From assembly GCF_010728325.1 (NCBI RefSeq), contig NZ_AP022570.1, positions 5,022,001-5,086,000 of the forward strand: a stretch of DNA of 64,000 nt, given 5' to 3'. The position numbers and the translations under genes were made by a program. The notes under the pieces are model-generated. The model ran no database searches and was not told where the DNA came from. It saw only the letters and a program-made list of their open reading frames with translations. This DNA comes from Mycolicibacterium poriferae. GTDB taxonomy: Bacteria; Actinomycetota; Actinomycetes; Mycobacteriales; Mycobacteriaceae. Positions 1 through 8,606 of this stretch are shown here, piece by piece. Within the stretch, counting starts at the first letter, position 1, and each line of letters begins with the position of its first letter.

Positions 1-2
1 GT

Positions 3-1529
3 CTAATCTTGGTTCCGCTTGCGGTTCCGCATTCCCGCAACGAAGGCCGGAAGCCCCGCGATTCCACCGATGACAGATCTGCCAGCGAGGGCGAGCGCGA
101 GGAGCACCGCCAGGAATCCGGTCCAGACCAAAGGATGCGTCCACGCAGTTTCTTCGACGGGGATCTGTTCTGTTGCGCGGTCCTTGTCGTGGCCTGAGCT
201 CGCGGCCGCCACCGGGTCTTGGTCGTGGTCGTGGTCATGGCCACCGTGGTCATGGTCATGGTCGTGGTCATGGCCTTCGTGGTCGTGTCCAGCCCCACCG
301 TGCTCGTGGTCGTGTCCAGCCCCACCGTGCTCGTGGTCGTGTCCGGCTACGCCGTGCTCGTGGTCATGCCCCGCGCCCCCGACGCCTGCGGCGTGCACGT
401 GATCGTGCGCCAGTCCGTCGGCTCCGTGCTCGTGGTCATGGGCTGCGCCCCCGACCCCTGCGGCGTGCACGTGGTCATGCCCGAGGCCTTCGCCTGCACC
501 GTGCTCATGATCGTGCCCACCGATAGCACCGCCACCGTGGTCATGATCGTGTCCGCCACCTCCGTGGTCGTGGTTGTGTCCGCCACCTCCGTGGTCGTGG
601 TTGTGTCCGCCACCTCCGTGGTCGTGGTTGTGCCCGCCATCGTCCCCACCACCGTGGTCATGATCATGATCGCCGTCATCCCCACCACCGTGGTCATGAT
701 CATGATCGCCGTCATCCCCACCACCGTGGTCATGATCATGATCGCCGCCATCCCCACCACCGTGGTCATGATCATGATCGCCGTCATCCCCACCACCGTG
801 GTCATGATCATCGTCATCGTCATCGTCACCACCACCGTGGTCATGATCATGATCGCCGCCATCCCCACCACCGTGGTCATGATCATGATCGCCATCGTCA
901 CCACCACCGTGGTCATGATCATCGTCATCGTCATCGTCACCACCACCGTGGTCATGGTCATGATCGCCATCGTCACCACCACCGTGGTCATGGTCATGAT
1001 CGCCATCGTCACCACCACCGTGGTCATGGTCATGATCGCCATCGTCACCACCACCGTGGTCATGATCATCGTCATCGTCATCACCACCACCGCCGTGGTC
1101 ATGATCATCGTCATCGTCATCACCACCACCGCCGTGGTCATGATCATCGTCATCGTCATCGTCATCACGACCGTGGTCATGATCATGATCGCCGTCGCCG
1201 GCATCGCCGCGCCCAAGAGAATCTCGGCCAGCAAGGGAGGAGCGATCGCGGTCGGGGTCACCGTCTCCATCGCGGGAATTCTTGGCACTCGAGTCCGAGC
1301 CTTCACCGCCTTTGGCGCCCGCACTGCTGTCGCTCGACGGCCTCAGAGGAACGTGGGTGGTCAGCAGGCGATAGCGGATCATCCCGTGCTCGATTCCGGC
1401 TTCGCGGGAGATCACCGTCGCGGCCAGCGCAGTGGAGAGCTCATCCTGGGGCGCAACGGCGCCGGTGTGCGCCGCGGCCAAGGCTGCGGCCGATGCCGCC
1501 GCCACCATCCACCGATTTTGCCCTGCCAC
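3..1529 (-). CDS. Secreted, membrane-anchored His/Asp-repeat protein, probable zinc binder
   Basis: The 508-residue product starts at GTG 1529, with GGAG about 9 nt upstream. An Ala-rich N-terminal signal-like segment covers about residues 7-26. After a short non-repetitive stretch there is a region of over 300 residues (about 110-440) made of HDHDHGGG units separated by DDGD or poly-Asp, changing to HDHEHG/HDHVHAAG units nearer the C-terminus. It ends with one hydrophobic span (LVWTGFLAVLLALALAG) and a short basic tail (RNRKRNQD). This predicts a surface His/Asp tail held in the membrane, suited to binding Zn or other divalent metal; that function is inferred from composition. It is divergent from a COG0523 GTPase, with two Zur-like boxes between them. 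The DNA is a long near-tandem repeat, so length may vary between strains and assemblies. Confidence 0.75.
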   Translation of the reverse strand: MAGQNRWMVAAASAAALAAAHTGAVAPQDELSTALAATVISREAGIEHGMIRYRLLTTHVPLRPSSDSSAGAKGGEGSDSSAKNSRDGDGDPDRDRSSLAGRDSLGRGDAGDGDHDHDHGRDDDDDDDDHDHGGGGDDDDDDHDHGGGGDDDDDDHDHGGGDDGDHDHDHGGGDDGDHDHDHGGGDDGDHDHDHGGGDDDDDDDHDHGGGDDGDHDHDHGGGDGGDHDHDHGGGDDDDDDDHDHGGGDDGDHDHDHGGGDGGDHDHDHGGGDDGDHDHDHGGGDDGDHDHDHGGGDDGGHNHDHGGGGHNHDHGGGGHNHDHGGGGHDHDHGGGAIGGHDHEHGAGEGLGHDHVHAAGVGGAAHDHEHGADGLAHDHVHAAGVGGAGHDHEHGVAGHDHEHGGAGHDHEHGGAGHDHEGHDHDHDHDHGGHDHDHDQDPVAAASSGHDKDRATEQIPVEETAWTHPLVWTGFLAVLLALALAGRSVIGGIAGLPAFVAGMRNRKRNQD

Positions 1530-1580
1530 GACGCACGCTCCGATCCATCAAACTGCTGAGGCTGATCGCTGCGACCCTAA

Positions 1581-1595
1581 TGGAAATGGTTTTCA
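1581..1595. promoter_or_regulatory. Zur-box-like operator (arm of the His/Asp-repeat gene)
   Basis: TGGAAATGGTTTTCA is a near match to the mycobacterial Zur/FurB consensus TGAAAATnATTTTCA, with imperfect palindromy. It lies about 52 bp upstream of GTG 1529, a suitable place to repress that gene when zinc is sufficient. The consensus is recalled from knowledge and binding is inferred. Confidence 0.6.
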
Positions 1596-1821
1596 CTAGC
1601 AACAACCATGGCCCCTTCAGCCGGAGATCTCTTCTCGAACTCCACCGGACAGCCAGCAGCCGACGCTGCGGCGCGCACTCTTCAGCCCGCAGGAGCTCGC
1701 CGCGATATCGAAGGCCAGGGCGACGCGCGGTCCTTTCCCATGCCCCAGGCCCAATGTCGGGCGGAGTCGCCCATGATGTCGCCCGACAGGTTTGACCTCC
1801 TGCGGTCTCGCGGCACCTTAG

Positions 1822-1836
1822 TGAAAACGATTTTCA
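1822..1836. promoter_or_regulatory. Zur-box-like operator (arm of the COG0523 operon)
   Basis: TGAAAACGATTTTCA has perfect TGAAAA/TTTTCA arms and is the better of the two boxes. It sits 38 bp upstream of ATG 1875, the first gene of the COG0523 operon. Together with the box at 1581 it suggests zinc-repressed divergent transcription. Confidence 0.72.
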
Positions 1837-1874
1837 TCTGCGCGATGGTTGGAACGATCACGAAAGGTGGGGAC

Positions 1875-2183
1875 ATGGCTGGCCTGGTCAAACCCGGGGG
1901 CACCACATCGCCGGTGCGCGAAACCCCCCGAAATCATCTCGAATCGCTCAAGAACGCGGTGCGCAACGCGCTGCCCCTCGACGCCGATGCAGCAGTACTG
2001 ATCCAGCAGCTGACGTGTTCGGAGCCTGGGGGCCCACCGATGGAAACCGTTGTTGCGGTGCTCAGCACCCCTCGGCGCACCTGGAAGTTTGCGGACGCGG
2101 CGGTACATCTCACAGCCGCCGACATCCACTCGACCGTCGTCACCCATCCGGAAGGACATGATCATGACCACACCAACCGATGA
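1875..2183 (+). CDS. Small conserved-looking protein with HDHDH tail
   Basis: This is a 102-residue product from ATG 1875, preceded by AAAGGTGGGG. The open frame extends upstream to 1608, but that part crosses the Zur-like box at 1822, so 1875 is the sensible start. The core contains [18 protein letters not shown] followed by a basic RRTWKF segment, which looks like a small soluble domain. The C-terminus is [10 protein letters not shown], a metal-binding-type tail like the repeats of the divergent gene. Its 3' end overlaps the start of the COG0523 gene (2158), implying translational coupling. I do not recognise a named family. A role in zinc handling is inferred only from context. Confidence 0.65.
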   Translation: MAGLVKPGGTTSPVRETPRNHLESLKNAVRNALPLDADAAVLIQQLTCSEPGGPPMETVVAVLSTPRRTWKFADAAVHLTAADIHSTVVTHPEGHDHDHTNR

Positions 2184-3159
2184 ACGCGTACCGGTCACGG
2201 TGATCACCGGGTTTCTCGGCTCCGGCAAGACCACCTTGGTCAATCGTATTCTCACCGAACAGCACGGACGCCGAATCGCCGTGATCGAGAACGAGTTCGG
2301 TGAAGTCGGTATCGACGACGCCTTGGTGCTCGACGCCGAGGAGGAAATCTTCGAGATGAACAACGGATGCATCTGCTGCACCGTGCGGGGAGACCTGATC
2401 CGCATCCTCGGAGCGTTGATGCGACGTCGCGATCGATTCGACCAGATCCTCATCGAAACCACCGGGCTCGCCGACCCAGCGCCAGTCGCCCAGACATTCT
2501 TCGTCGACGACGAGATCCGCGACCGGCTTCGCCTTGATGCCATCGTCACCATGGTCGACGCCGCCCACGTACTCGAGCATCTCGACGAGGTCAAACCCGA
2601 CGATGTCGAAAACGAAGCTGTCGATCAGGTTGCGTTCGCCGACCGGATGGTTCTCAACAAGGTCGATCTGGTCGACGAGCCAAAGCTGACGGCCGTGGAA
2701 AGCCGGTTACGCTCCATCAACAGTGCCGCGGAGATCGTGCGGTCCCAGGACGCGAAGGTCGACCTGGACCGCATTCTCGACGTGGGTGCCTTCGATCTGC
2801 AGCGGGTACTGACCGACGACCCGGCCTTCCTGGAGCAGACCGACCACCAACACGACCAGACAGTCACCTCGGTGGGCTTCCAGATCGACGGCGATATCGA
2901 CGTCGACAAGCTCAATGACTGGCTTGGCGAACTCCTGGGCTACCGCGGTGTCGACATCTTCCGCAGCAAGGGCATCCTCGCACTGGAAAACCAGTCCCGC
3001 CAGTATGTCTTCCAGGGTGTGCACATGCTCTTCGACGGCACCGAAGGCCGGGAATGGCGGCCGGACGAGCCGCGGACCAATCGGATGGTGTTCATCGGCC
3101 GCAACCTCGACCGCGCCGAACTCGAAGCTGGGTTCCGGGGTTGTCTGGTGAACTCGTGA
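2158..3159 (+). CDS. COG0523/CobW-family GTPase, putative zinc metallochaperone
   Basis: The 333-residue product starts at ATG 2158, with ATG 2164 as an alternative, after GGAAGGAC. Features seen are the Walker A GFLGSGKT (residues 18-25), NEFGEVGID, the metal-binding CICC motif (residues 71-74), ETTGLADP and NKVDL, followed by a CobW C-terminal domain. COG0523 proteins are GTP-dependent metal-insertion chaperones. Members under Zur control generally handle zinc rather than cobalt for cobalamin, and no cobalamin genes are nearby. It overlaps the small gene upstream and the WD40 gene downstream (GTGA overlap), so the three probably form one transcript from the Zur-like box at 1822. Confidence 0.9.
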   Translation: MIMTTPTDERVPVTVITGFLGSGKTTLVNRILTEQHGRRIAVIENEFGEVGIDDALVLDAEEEIFEMNNGCICCTVRGDLIRILGALMRRRDRFDQILIETTGLADPAPVAQTFFVDDEIRDRLRLDAIVTMVDAAHVLEHLDEVKPDDVENEAVDQVAFADRMVLNKVDLVDEPKLTAVESRLRSINSAAEIVRSQDAKVDLDRILDVGAFDLQRVLTDDPAFLEQTDHQHDQTVTSVGFQIDGDIDVDKLNDWLGELLGYRGVDIFRSKGILALENQSRQYVFQGVHMLFDGTEGREWRPDEPRTNRMVFIGRNLDRAELEAGFRGCLVNS

Positions 3160-4160
3160 CCGCGACCATCACCGCCCAGAGCATATGGCGAGCCGACGTC
3201 GACGACGCTGTGGTCGCCGTGGCCGCCGCCCGGGACGGCCGGATCGCCGTTGTGGGCGCCGAGGGGAGCCTGACGCTGCTGAGCGCCGACGGAGAAGTCG
3301 CCACCCGACAGGTCGTGTCCCCGGGCTGTCTCGCCGTGTCCTGGTCGCCGACCGGTGACCGCGTCGCCGTCGGATCCATCGACGGCTTCTCTGTGTTCGA
3401 CACAGAGGCGCAGCAGATCACAGCACACCGCGGCGGTTGGTGCTCAGCGTTGGCATGGAGCTTCGATGGCGCGAGACTCGCTGCCGGAGTGGGCCGATCG
3501 GTTGTAGTCGCATCCGCCGACGGCACCCAACTGATGCGACGCGACCGGGACAGCACCGTGACCGGCGTGGCCTGGATCAAGAGCCGTGTGGCCGCGGCGG
3601 CGTACGGCGGAGTGCACGTCTATCACGTGTCGGACAGCACGGCAGCCGACATATTGCCGTTCACCGGATCGTTGCTGGCGTTGGCGATCAGCCCGGATCG
3701 GCGGTGGGCGGCCAGTGGTAACCAGGACGCGACGTTGCACGTCTGGCGGGTCGGTAGGCAGGGACAGGAACTCGAGATGTCCGGGTATCCAACGAAGATC
3801 ACCACCTTGGCGTTCTCCCCCGATTCCACGCTGCTGGCGTCCGGGGGCGGCCCGAACGTCACGGTGTGGGACTTCCGAGGCAGCGGACCGAAGGGGAGTT
3901 CACCGCGCGTGCTGAGTGCGCACGAAAAAATCGTCACGGGGCTCGCCTGGTCACCGGACGGCACTGTGCTCGCGTCGTCGGGCGATGACGGCTTGGTAGC
4001 GGTCTGGAAACCCTCCGCCGCCGTACCGGGCCGCCCGGTCGGCGCAACAAAACTCTGGACAGACGCAGCGCCGGCCACCACGGTCACTTGGAGCCCGGCC
4101 GGCGCAGTTGTGGCTGGCTGGGCGAACGGGGTGGTCGCAGGTCACGAGGTGCGGGGCTGA
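3156..4160 (+). CDS. WD40-repeat protein
   Basis: The 334-residue product starts at GTG 3156, overlapping the stop of the GTPase gene by 4 nt. An upstream extension of the frame exists but lies entirely inside the GTPase gene. Repeats such as [53 protein letters not shown] and [22 protein letters not shown] mark a single beta-propeller filling the protein. There is no signal peptide or membrane span, so it should be a cytoplasmic scaffold. COG0523-WD40 neighbours occur in Zur-type loci of other bacteria, which supports a shared role in zinc allocation. The partner it binds is unknown. Confidence 0.85.
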   Translation: MTATITAQSIWRADVDDAVVAVAAARDGRIAVVGAEGSLTLLSADGEVATRQVVSPGCLAVSWSPTGDRVAVGSIDGFSVFDTEAQQITAHRGGWCSALAWSFDGARLAAGVGRSVVVASADGTQLMRRDRDSTVTGVAWIKSRVAAAAYGGVHVYHVSDSTAADILPFTGSLLALAISPDRRWAASGNQDATLHVWRVGRQGQELEMSGYPTKITTLAFSPDSTLLASGGGPNVTVWDFRGSGPKGSSPRVLSAHEKIVTGLAWSPDGTVLASSGDDGLVAVWKPSAAVPGRPVGATKLWTDAAPATTVTWSPAGAVVAGWANGVVAGHEVRG

Positions 4161-4176
4161 GCGAACCCGTCAGGAT

Positions 4177-5532
4177 TCAAACGCCGGCCAGCTCGAGCAC
4201 CTCGTCGAAACCGGCGCGCAGGCAGTCGTAGAAGAGGTCGGCGTCGGGGATCGCTCCGGTGTCGACGTCGATGCCCAGCGCACAGGTGTCGACATAGGTG
4301 AGCAGCGTGACGTTGACCGCCGACCCGATTGTCGGACCGAACGCATATTGCATCGTGACCGCAGCGCCGCCGAGAGACACCGGCACCGGGATTCCCGGTA
4401 CGTCACTGGCGAGAAAGTCGACGTGACGCAGAATCGACCCGATGTACCAGCGGGGCATCAGGTTCAACGCTCCGGCGATCAATTGTGTGTGCGGAAGCGA
4501 CTTCTCGTGTCTCACCCGGTCGGTGCGGCCCCGGATCTCGCGGATCCGTTGCGCGGGGTCGGCGATCCCGACCGGGATGTCGAAACGCATCAGCGTGATG
4601 TGGTTACCACCCGGCGCGTCGCCGGCGACGCGCAGGCTGATCGGCATCGACAGATGCAACGCTCCGACGTTGACGTCGTGCTTCTCGTGATAAATCCGCA
4701 AGCCACCGGCAAGTCCGGCGACGAATGCGTCGTTGAGCGCAGCATCACAGCGGTGCGCCGCGTCGCGCAGCTGCGACATCGGCACCTCGAGCACGTCGAG
4801 ACGCCGGGTGAGGGTGCGGTTGGTCATCAACGGCGATCCGGTGCGATTGACCGGGCGCACGGTCCGGTACACCGACGCGGCCAGCTCGGCCGATGAAACC
4901 ACGGTACGCGCCGGGTTCCGGATCCCCTGGAAGACCAGCTTCGGAAGCGATGCCAGTGCGGCGGCGGTGTCACCGAGTGCACTGACGCCGTACCGCGCGG
5001 CGTCGAGATACCCGTCCAGCGGCGACGGCGACGACGGGGCCGGCGCGGCCAGACCGTCGGCGGACAGCTCGGACAGCCCGAACAGCGCCATCGCGATCTG
5101 CACTCCCCCGACACCGTCAGTGAGCGCGTGGTGGAAGGTGCACAGCACGGCCGCGGCACCGTCGGCCAACCCCTCGATCAGCGTGATCTTCCACAGCGGC
5201 CGCGCCCGGTCGAAGTCCTCCATCTGGGCCAGCCGGGCCATCTCGAGGACGTGGTCGAGGGAGCCCGGAGCGGGTGCGGCAATCCGGCGCATGTGGAAGT
5301 CCAGGTCGAACTCGGCGCACGGCTGCCAACGCGGTGGAGCCGACAACGGCGAGTTCACCACGCGCTGCCGCATCATCGGCAACTCATAGGTGAGCCGCTC
5401 AACGCGGTCGCGCACCTCGGCCCAATCCGGTGATGCATCCAGCAACAGGACCGTCACCACCGTCGACCGCAACCGCGGGTCGCTTTCCATGGACCAGGTG
5501 AATGCGTCACTGCTGCGCATGAATTCGTTCAT
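4177..5532 (-). CDS. Wax ester synthase/diacylglycerol acyltransferase (WS/DGAT, Tgs-like)
   Basis: The 451-residue product starts at ATG 5532, with AGGAG 7 nt upstream; the frame extends a few codons further but without a good ribosome site. It contains the acyltransferase motif HHALTDG about one third of the way in, preceded by FDRARPLWKI, and the WS/DGAT C-terminal domain (for example VNVGALHLSMPISLR and NVTLLTYVDTCALGID). These enzymes move an acyl chain from acyl-CoA to diacylglycerol or a long-chain alcohol to make storage lipid. Length is typical. Mycobacterial genomes carry many paralogues, so the exact Tgs number cannot be assigned. Confidence 0.93.
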   Translation of the reverse strand: MNEFMRSSDAFTWSMESDPRLRSTVVTVLLLDASPDWAEVRDRVERLTYELPMMRQRVVNSPLSAPPRWQPCAEFDLDFHMRRIAAPAPGSLDHVLEMARLAQMEDFDRARPLWKITLIEGLADGAAAVLCTFHHALTDGVGGVQIAMALFGLSELSADGLAAPAPSSPSPLDGYLDAARYGVSALGDTAAALASLPKLVFQGIRNPARTVVSSAELAASVYRTVRPVNRTGSPLMTNRTLTRRLDVLEVPMSQLRDAAHRCDAALNDAFVAGLAGGLRIYHEKHDVNVGALHLSMPISLRVAGDAPGGNHITLMRFDIPVGIADPAQRIREIRGRTDRVRHEKSLPHTQLIAGALNLMPRWYIGSILRHVDFLASDVPGIPVPVSLGGAAVTMQYAFGPTIGSAVNVTLLTYVDTCALGIDVDTGAIPDADLFYDCLRAGFDEVLELAGV

Positions 5533-5676
5533 CGTGTGCTCCTGCTCACACCCCACGGTAGGACGCGCGCCCAGGATTCGACAGGCTTTGCTGACACAGA
5601 GGACCTTGTGCCCTCGAGGTGACGACGCAAGTCCATTCGTGGGTGAATGCGAACCCGCGCCGAGTCCGTGATCTCG

Positions 5677-5856
5677 TCAGTTCCGCGAAGCCGCGTCCGC
5701 CGCTGTCGAGGCGCCAGACGGCGGCAGAGGATCACCACAGCAGCTACGGTCACCGCGCGGCGCGACGGGCACGCCGTGCCGGATGGCGCTGGCGGTGTCG
5801 ATACCCCGCCCGAACTCGGTGGCCGCCTCGACGACGTATCTCATCCACGCACGCAT
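5677..5856 (-). CDS. Small ORF divergent from the TetR gene (uncertain)
   Basis: This is a 59-residue frame from an ATG at 5856 with a strong GGAGGGTGGAGA ribosome site just before it. It begins MRAWMRYVVEAATEFGRGID, which looks like ordinary protein sequence, but the second half (SCCGDPLPPSG onward) is low in character and may be a frameshifted or decayed tail. It is divergent from the TetR gene, with a repeated 12-mer between them, so it may be the remains of the TetR target. No family is recognised. Confidence 0.35.
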   Translation of the reverse strand: MRAWMRYVVEAATEFGRGIDTASAIRHGVPVAPRGDRSCCGDPLPPSGASTAADAASRN

Positions 5857-5877
5857 TTCTCCACCCTCCATCTCACC

Positions 5878-5923
5878 GATCTGTGAAGTTCGAGTCGTAC
5901 GCTACTATACTGATCTGTGAAGT
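5878..5923. promoter_or_regulatory. Direct repeat in TetR promoter, candidate operator
   Basis: GATCTGTGAAGT occurs at 5878-5889 and again at 5912-5923, a 34-bp period (about three helical turns). TACTATACT between them is a plausible -10. The pair sits 15 bp before the TetR start and also upstream of the divergent small ORF, so it may be an autoregulatory operator. Confidence 0.4.
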
Positions 5924-5938
5924 CAAGGGAGGCCGGCG

Positions 5939-6499
5939 ATGAAGAGCGATGAACTGCGGCTGACACCAGGCGCACGCCGCATCTTGGAGGTGGCGTCGCA
6001 ACTGTTCTACCGCGACGGCATCCACGCGGTGGGCGTCGACACCATCGCCGCCGAGTCCGGCGTTACGAAGCGAACGCTCTACGACCGGTTCGGATCCAAG
6101 GACGCTCTCGTCGCGGCATACCTGCGTCGGAGACACGAACTGTGGTGGCAGCAGTTCGAGCAGCGTATCGCTGGGGCCGAATCACCGCGCGCACTGGTGG
6201 TTTTCGACGCCTATCTCGATGACGCGGCGATGGTCAGCCGCGGCTGCGCGTTCGTCAACGCCGCCGCGGAACTACCCCGCGATCACGCTGCCTACACCGC
6301 AATCCGCGAACACAAGCAGGCGGTGCGCGACCGGCTCGCCGAGCTGGTGGCCGAGGACTGCCCCGACCCCGCCGAGGCGCGCCGGTTGGCCGAGCACCTC
6401 TTCCTCCTGGTGGAAGGGGCGATCGTGCACCGTGGGCTCGACGACAGCACCCGACCGATGGATGTCGCGCGGGAGATCGCCCGCGACCTGCTGGTCTAA
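5939..6499 (+). CDS. TetR/AcrR family transcriptional regulator
   Basis: The 186-residue product starts at ATG 5939 after AAGGGAGG. The N-terminal helix-turn-helix is clear (ILEVASQLFYRDGIHAVGVDTIAAESGVTKRTLYDRFGSKDALVAAYL), followed by an all-helical ligand domain with RGCAFVNAAAELP. This pattern is seen in many small mycobacterial TetR repressors. A ligand cannot be predicted. A 12-bp direct repeat just upstream suggests autoregulation. Confidence 0.92.
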   Translation: MKSDELRLTPGARRILEVASQLFYRDGIHAVGVDTIAAESGVTKRTLYDRFGSKDALVAAYLRRRHELWWQQFEQRIAGAESPRALVVFDAYLDDAAMVSRGCAFVNAAAELPRDHAAYTAIREHKQAVRDRLAELVAEDCPDPAEARRLAEHLFLLVEGAIVHRGLDDSTRPMDVAREIARDLLV

Positions 6500-6508
6500 A
6501 CTTTCACC

Positions 6509-6961
6509 GTGAGAGCTGCGCTTGCGGCCGCGACGGTCGCACTGCTGACGGGGTGTTCCGCGCCGGCCGCGGAAGCGGCCACCAGCCTTGACGGGACAGC
6601 GTGGCGGCTCACCGAGATCCAATCCATGGACGACGCGCAGGGCACTACGGCGGTGCCGGCGGACCAGCGCTACACCGTCGACTTCGGTGTCCGCGAGGGC
6701 GAATCCGGCCCAGCTGCTTTCCAGATCGACTGCAACCGCGGCTCCTCGACCTGGCAGATGAGCATCGACGACTCCGGAACCTCGGGGCGACTCACCTTCG
6801 GCCCGATCGCTGTCACCGAGATGGCTTGCCCGCCCGGGTCGCTGGATCAGCGAGTGTCCCGCGCACTGACCGCCGTACGCGGCTATCTGTTGCAGGACGG
6901 GCGCCTTCACCTCTCACTCTTTGCCGACTCGGGCATCCTGACGTGGGAGCCCGTCGACTGA
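6509..6961 (+). CDS. META-domain lipoprotein (HslJ-like)
   Basis: The 150-residue product starts at GTG 6509, only 9 nt after the TetR stop and with no obvious ribosome site, so it may be coupled to that gene. The signal peptide ends in a lipobox (ALLTGC, Cys about residue 16). The mature part has the META/HslJ fold signature: SLDGTAWRLTEI, a middle DCNRGSS segment and ITVTEMAC-like GPIAVTEMACPPGS. These proteins are envelope-exposed and linked to stress or antibiotic tolerance in other bacteria; the biochemical activity is unknown. Confidence 0.82.
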   Translation: MRAALAAATVALLTGCSAPAAEAATSLDGTAWRLTEIQSMDDAQGTTAVPADQRYTVDFGVREGESGPAAFQIDCNRGSSTWQMSIDDSGTSGRLTFGPIAVTEMACPPGSLDQRVSRALTAVRGYLLQDGRLHLSLFADSGILTWEPVD

Positions 6962-6968
6962 AACCCCC

Positions 6969-8222
6969 TCAGAAGCTCGCGTGCGGTGCACCCATCCCCG
7001 GGTCGATCTGGTACGGGCCCGACGCGGACGGGGCAATCGGAAAATCGAAGATCGCAGTCGGAATATAAACGGTGGCACAGGAATTCGGGATGTCCACCAC
7101 CCCGGACAGCCGGCCCTCGATCGGCGCCGAACCAAGCAGAAGGTACGCCTGCTCCGGGCTGTAACCGAATTTCGTCAGATAGTCGATGGCGTGCAGGCAC
7201 GCGCGCTGATACGCCAAGTCGGAGTCCAGGTATTTCTGCTCGCCGTCGAGCGTCACCGAGGTGCCGGAGAACGCGATCCATTCTGAGTACTGCGGATCGG
7301 TGTTGCCAGGCATGAAGATCGCGTTCTCCGAGACCCCGTAGGTCTGCATGCCGCCTTTGATCAGGTCGACATGCAGATCCAGGAAGCCACCCATCTCGAT
7401 GGCACCGCAGAAGGTGATCTCGCCATCGCCCTGGGAGAAATGCAGGTCTCCGAACGACAGATTCGCTCCCGGCACGAACACCGGATAGAACACCCGCGTG
7501 CCCTTGGTGAGGTTCTTGATGTCCTGGTTGCCGCCGTTCTCCCGCGGCGGGGCGGTGCGGGCCGCTTCGGCGGCGACCCGCTCGAAGTCGTCACCTGTCA
7601 GCGAACCCAGGATGGCATCCTGCGGCTCAGGCGGAAGCGCAAGGGGTGGAACGCGATCCGGATCGGTCGCAATGAGGGCACCCTCGCGGCGATTCCACTT
7701 CGCCAGCAGTTCAGCCGACGGCGCGGTGCCCATCAGTCCCGGGTGCACGATGCCGGTGTACTTAACCCCTGGGACGTGGCGCGACGTCGCGCTCTGCCCG
7801 GAGAAATCCCAGATGGCCTTGTATGCGTCGGGGAACTGATCGGTCAGGAATCCGCCGCCGTTCTGCTTGGCGAAGATTCCGGTGTAGCCCCAGCCCTGAC
7901 CGGCCAGCGGTCCGGAATCCTCCTGAGGAATCGGGCCCACGTCCAGGATGTCGACGATCAGCAGGTCACCCGGTTCGGCTCCCTCCACCGCAAACGGCCC
8001 GGAAAGACAATGCACACCTTTGAGTGGTGCGTTGAGGATGTCGTCGGCCGAGTCGTCGTTGTGGATGGCTCCGTCGAACCACTCCCGGCAGTGCGCACGA
8101 AACGTGTCGCCGGGCTTGACGGTCACCGCGGCCGGGATGTCAGGGTGCCATCTGTTGTGGCCGACGATCTGCTGATCGGTGAATTTCCTGCTGGAGTCAA
8201 GCGGATAGAGCAGTTCGGGCAC
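6969..8222 (-). CDS. fmdA: Formamidase/acetamidase (FmdA/AmdA family)
   Basis: The 417-residue product starts at GTG 8222, with GGAGGAC immediately upstream; the frame also opens at GTG 8234. Family landmarks are HNRWHPDIPAA near the N-terminus, KGVHCLSGPFAVEGAEPGDLL, the metal-site segments around GQGWGYTGIFA, SFGDLHFSQGDGEITFCGAIEM and the C-terminal VVDIPNSCATVYIP. The enzyme hydrolyses formamide (or short amides) to the acid and ammonia. Length fits the family (about 405-420). It is divergent from an FmdB-type zinc-ribbon protein, the arrangement expected for a formamide-use locus. Substrate preference between formamide and acetamide is not decided by sequence alone. Confidence 0.9.
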   Translation of the reverse strand: MPELLYPLDSSRKFTDQQIVGHNRWHPDIPAAVTVKPGDTFRAHCREWFDGAIHNDDSADDILNAPLKGVHCLSGPFAVEGAEPGDLLIVDILDVGPIPQEDSGPLAGQGWGYTGIFAKQNGGGFLTDQFPDAYKAIWDFSGQSATSRHVPGVKYTGIVHPGLMGTAPSAELLAKWNRREGALIATDPDRVPPLALPPEPQDAILGSLTGDDFERVAAEAARTAPPRENGGNQDIKNLTKGTRVFYPVFVPGANLSFGDLHFSQGDGEITFCGAIEMGGFLDLHVDLIKGGMQTYGVSENAIFMPGNTDPQYSEWIAFSGTSVTLDGEQKYLDSDLAYQRACLHAIDYLTKFGYSPEQAYLLLGSAPIEGRLSGVVDIPNSCATVYIPTAIFDFPIAPSASGPYQIDPGMGAPHASF

Positions 8223-8321
8223 GTCGTCCTCCACGGTCGGGTCTCCGAGCGGCTTACCCTTTCGAACCTAGACCTCTGCGGACGGTGTGGCCACAGCTCT
8301 CATCGTCTTATGGTGATATGT

Positions 8322-8606
8322 ATGCCTTCGTATAGGTTTCGGTGCCCGCAAGGGTGTCCGCCGTTCACCGAACATCACCCGATCACTGCACCACCGGAGG
8401 CGGTGCCGTGCGCGGATTGTGGTCAGCCGGCGCGCCGGTTGATCGGATCACCGGCGCTGGGTGCGGGTCGCTCCACGGGCATGCAGCTGCAGGACTCCAC
8501 TCGCGCGACGGCAGACACTCCGACGGTCGTCGACCACCTTCCGCCGAACACGCGAGCTACCCCCGTCAGCAACAATCCGCTGCACCGCAAGCTGCCGCGG
8601 CCCTGA
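8322..8606 (+). CDS. fmdB: FmdB-family zinc-ribbon protein
   Basis: The 94-residue product starts at ATG 8322 (MPSYRFRCPQGC); ATG 8310 adds four residues. It has the FmdB putative regulatory domain: an N-terminal YRFRCP segment, then ADCGQPARRLIGSP. Two Cys pairs (C8/C12-type and CADC) form a zinc ribbon, followed by a disordered Thr/Pro-rich tail. FmdB proteins were named from the formamidase locus and are thought to be small regulators. Its position divergent from the formamidase gene agrees with that. Confidence 0.8.
   Translation: MPSYRFRCPQGCPPFTEHHPITAPPEAVPCADCGQPARRLIGSPALGAGRSTGMQLQDSTRATADTPTVVDHLPPNTRATPVSNNPLHRKLPRP

Noticed and set aside
540..1180. Short regularly spaced repeats that could be mistaken for a CRISPR array
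   Set aside because: The units are contiguous coding repeats with no unique spacers, and no cas genes are present.
347..1324. Possible second minus-strand protein of MIMTT repeats
   Set aside because: It is another frame of the same DNA repeat, without signal, domain or ribosome site.
219..1559. A 446-residue plus-strand open frame of Val/Met/Ile/Thr repeats
   Set aside because: It is the antisense shadow of the His/Asp repeat gene; the minus-strand frame has a signal peptide, a membrane anchor and a ribosome site.
2050..2157. Longer N-terminus for the COG0523 GTPase
   Set aside because: It lies inside the upstream small gene; the Walker A motif is correctly placed from ATG 2158.
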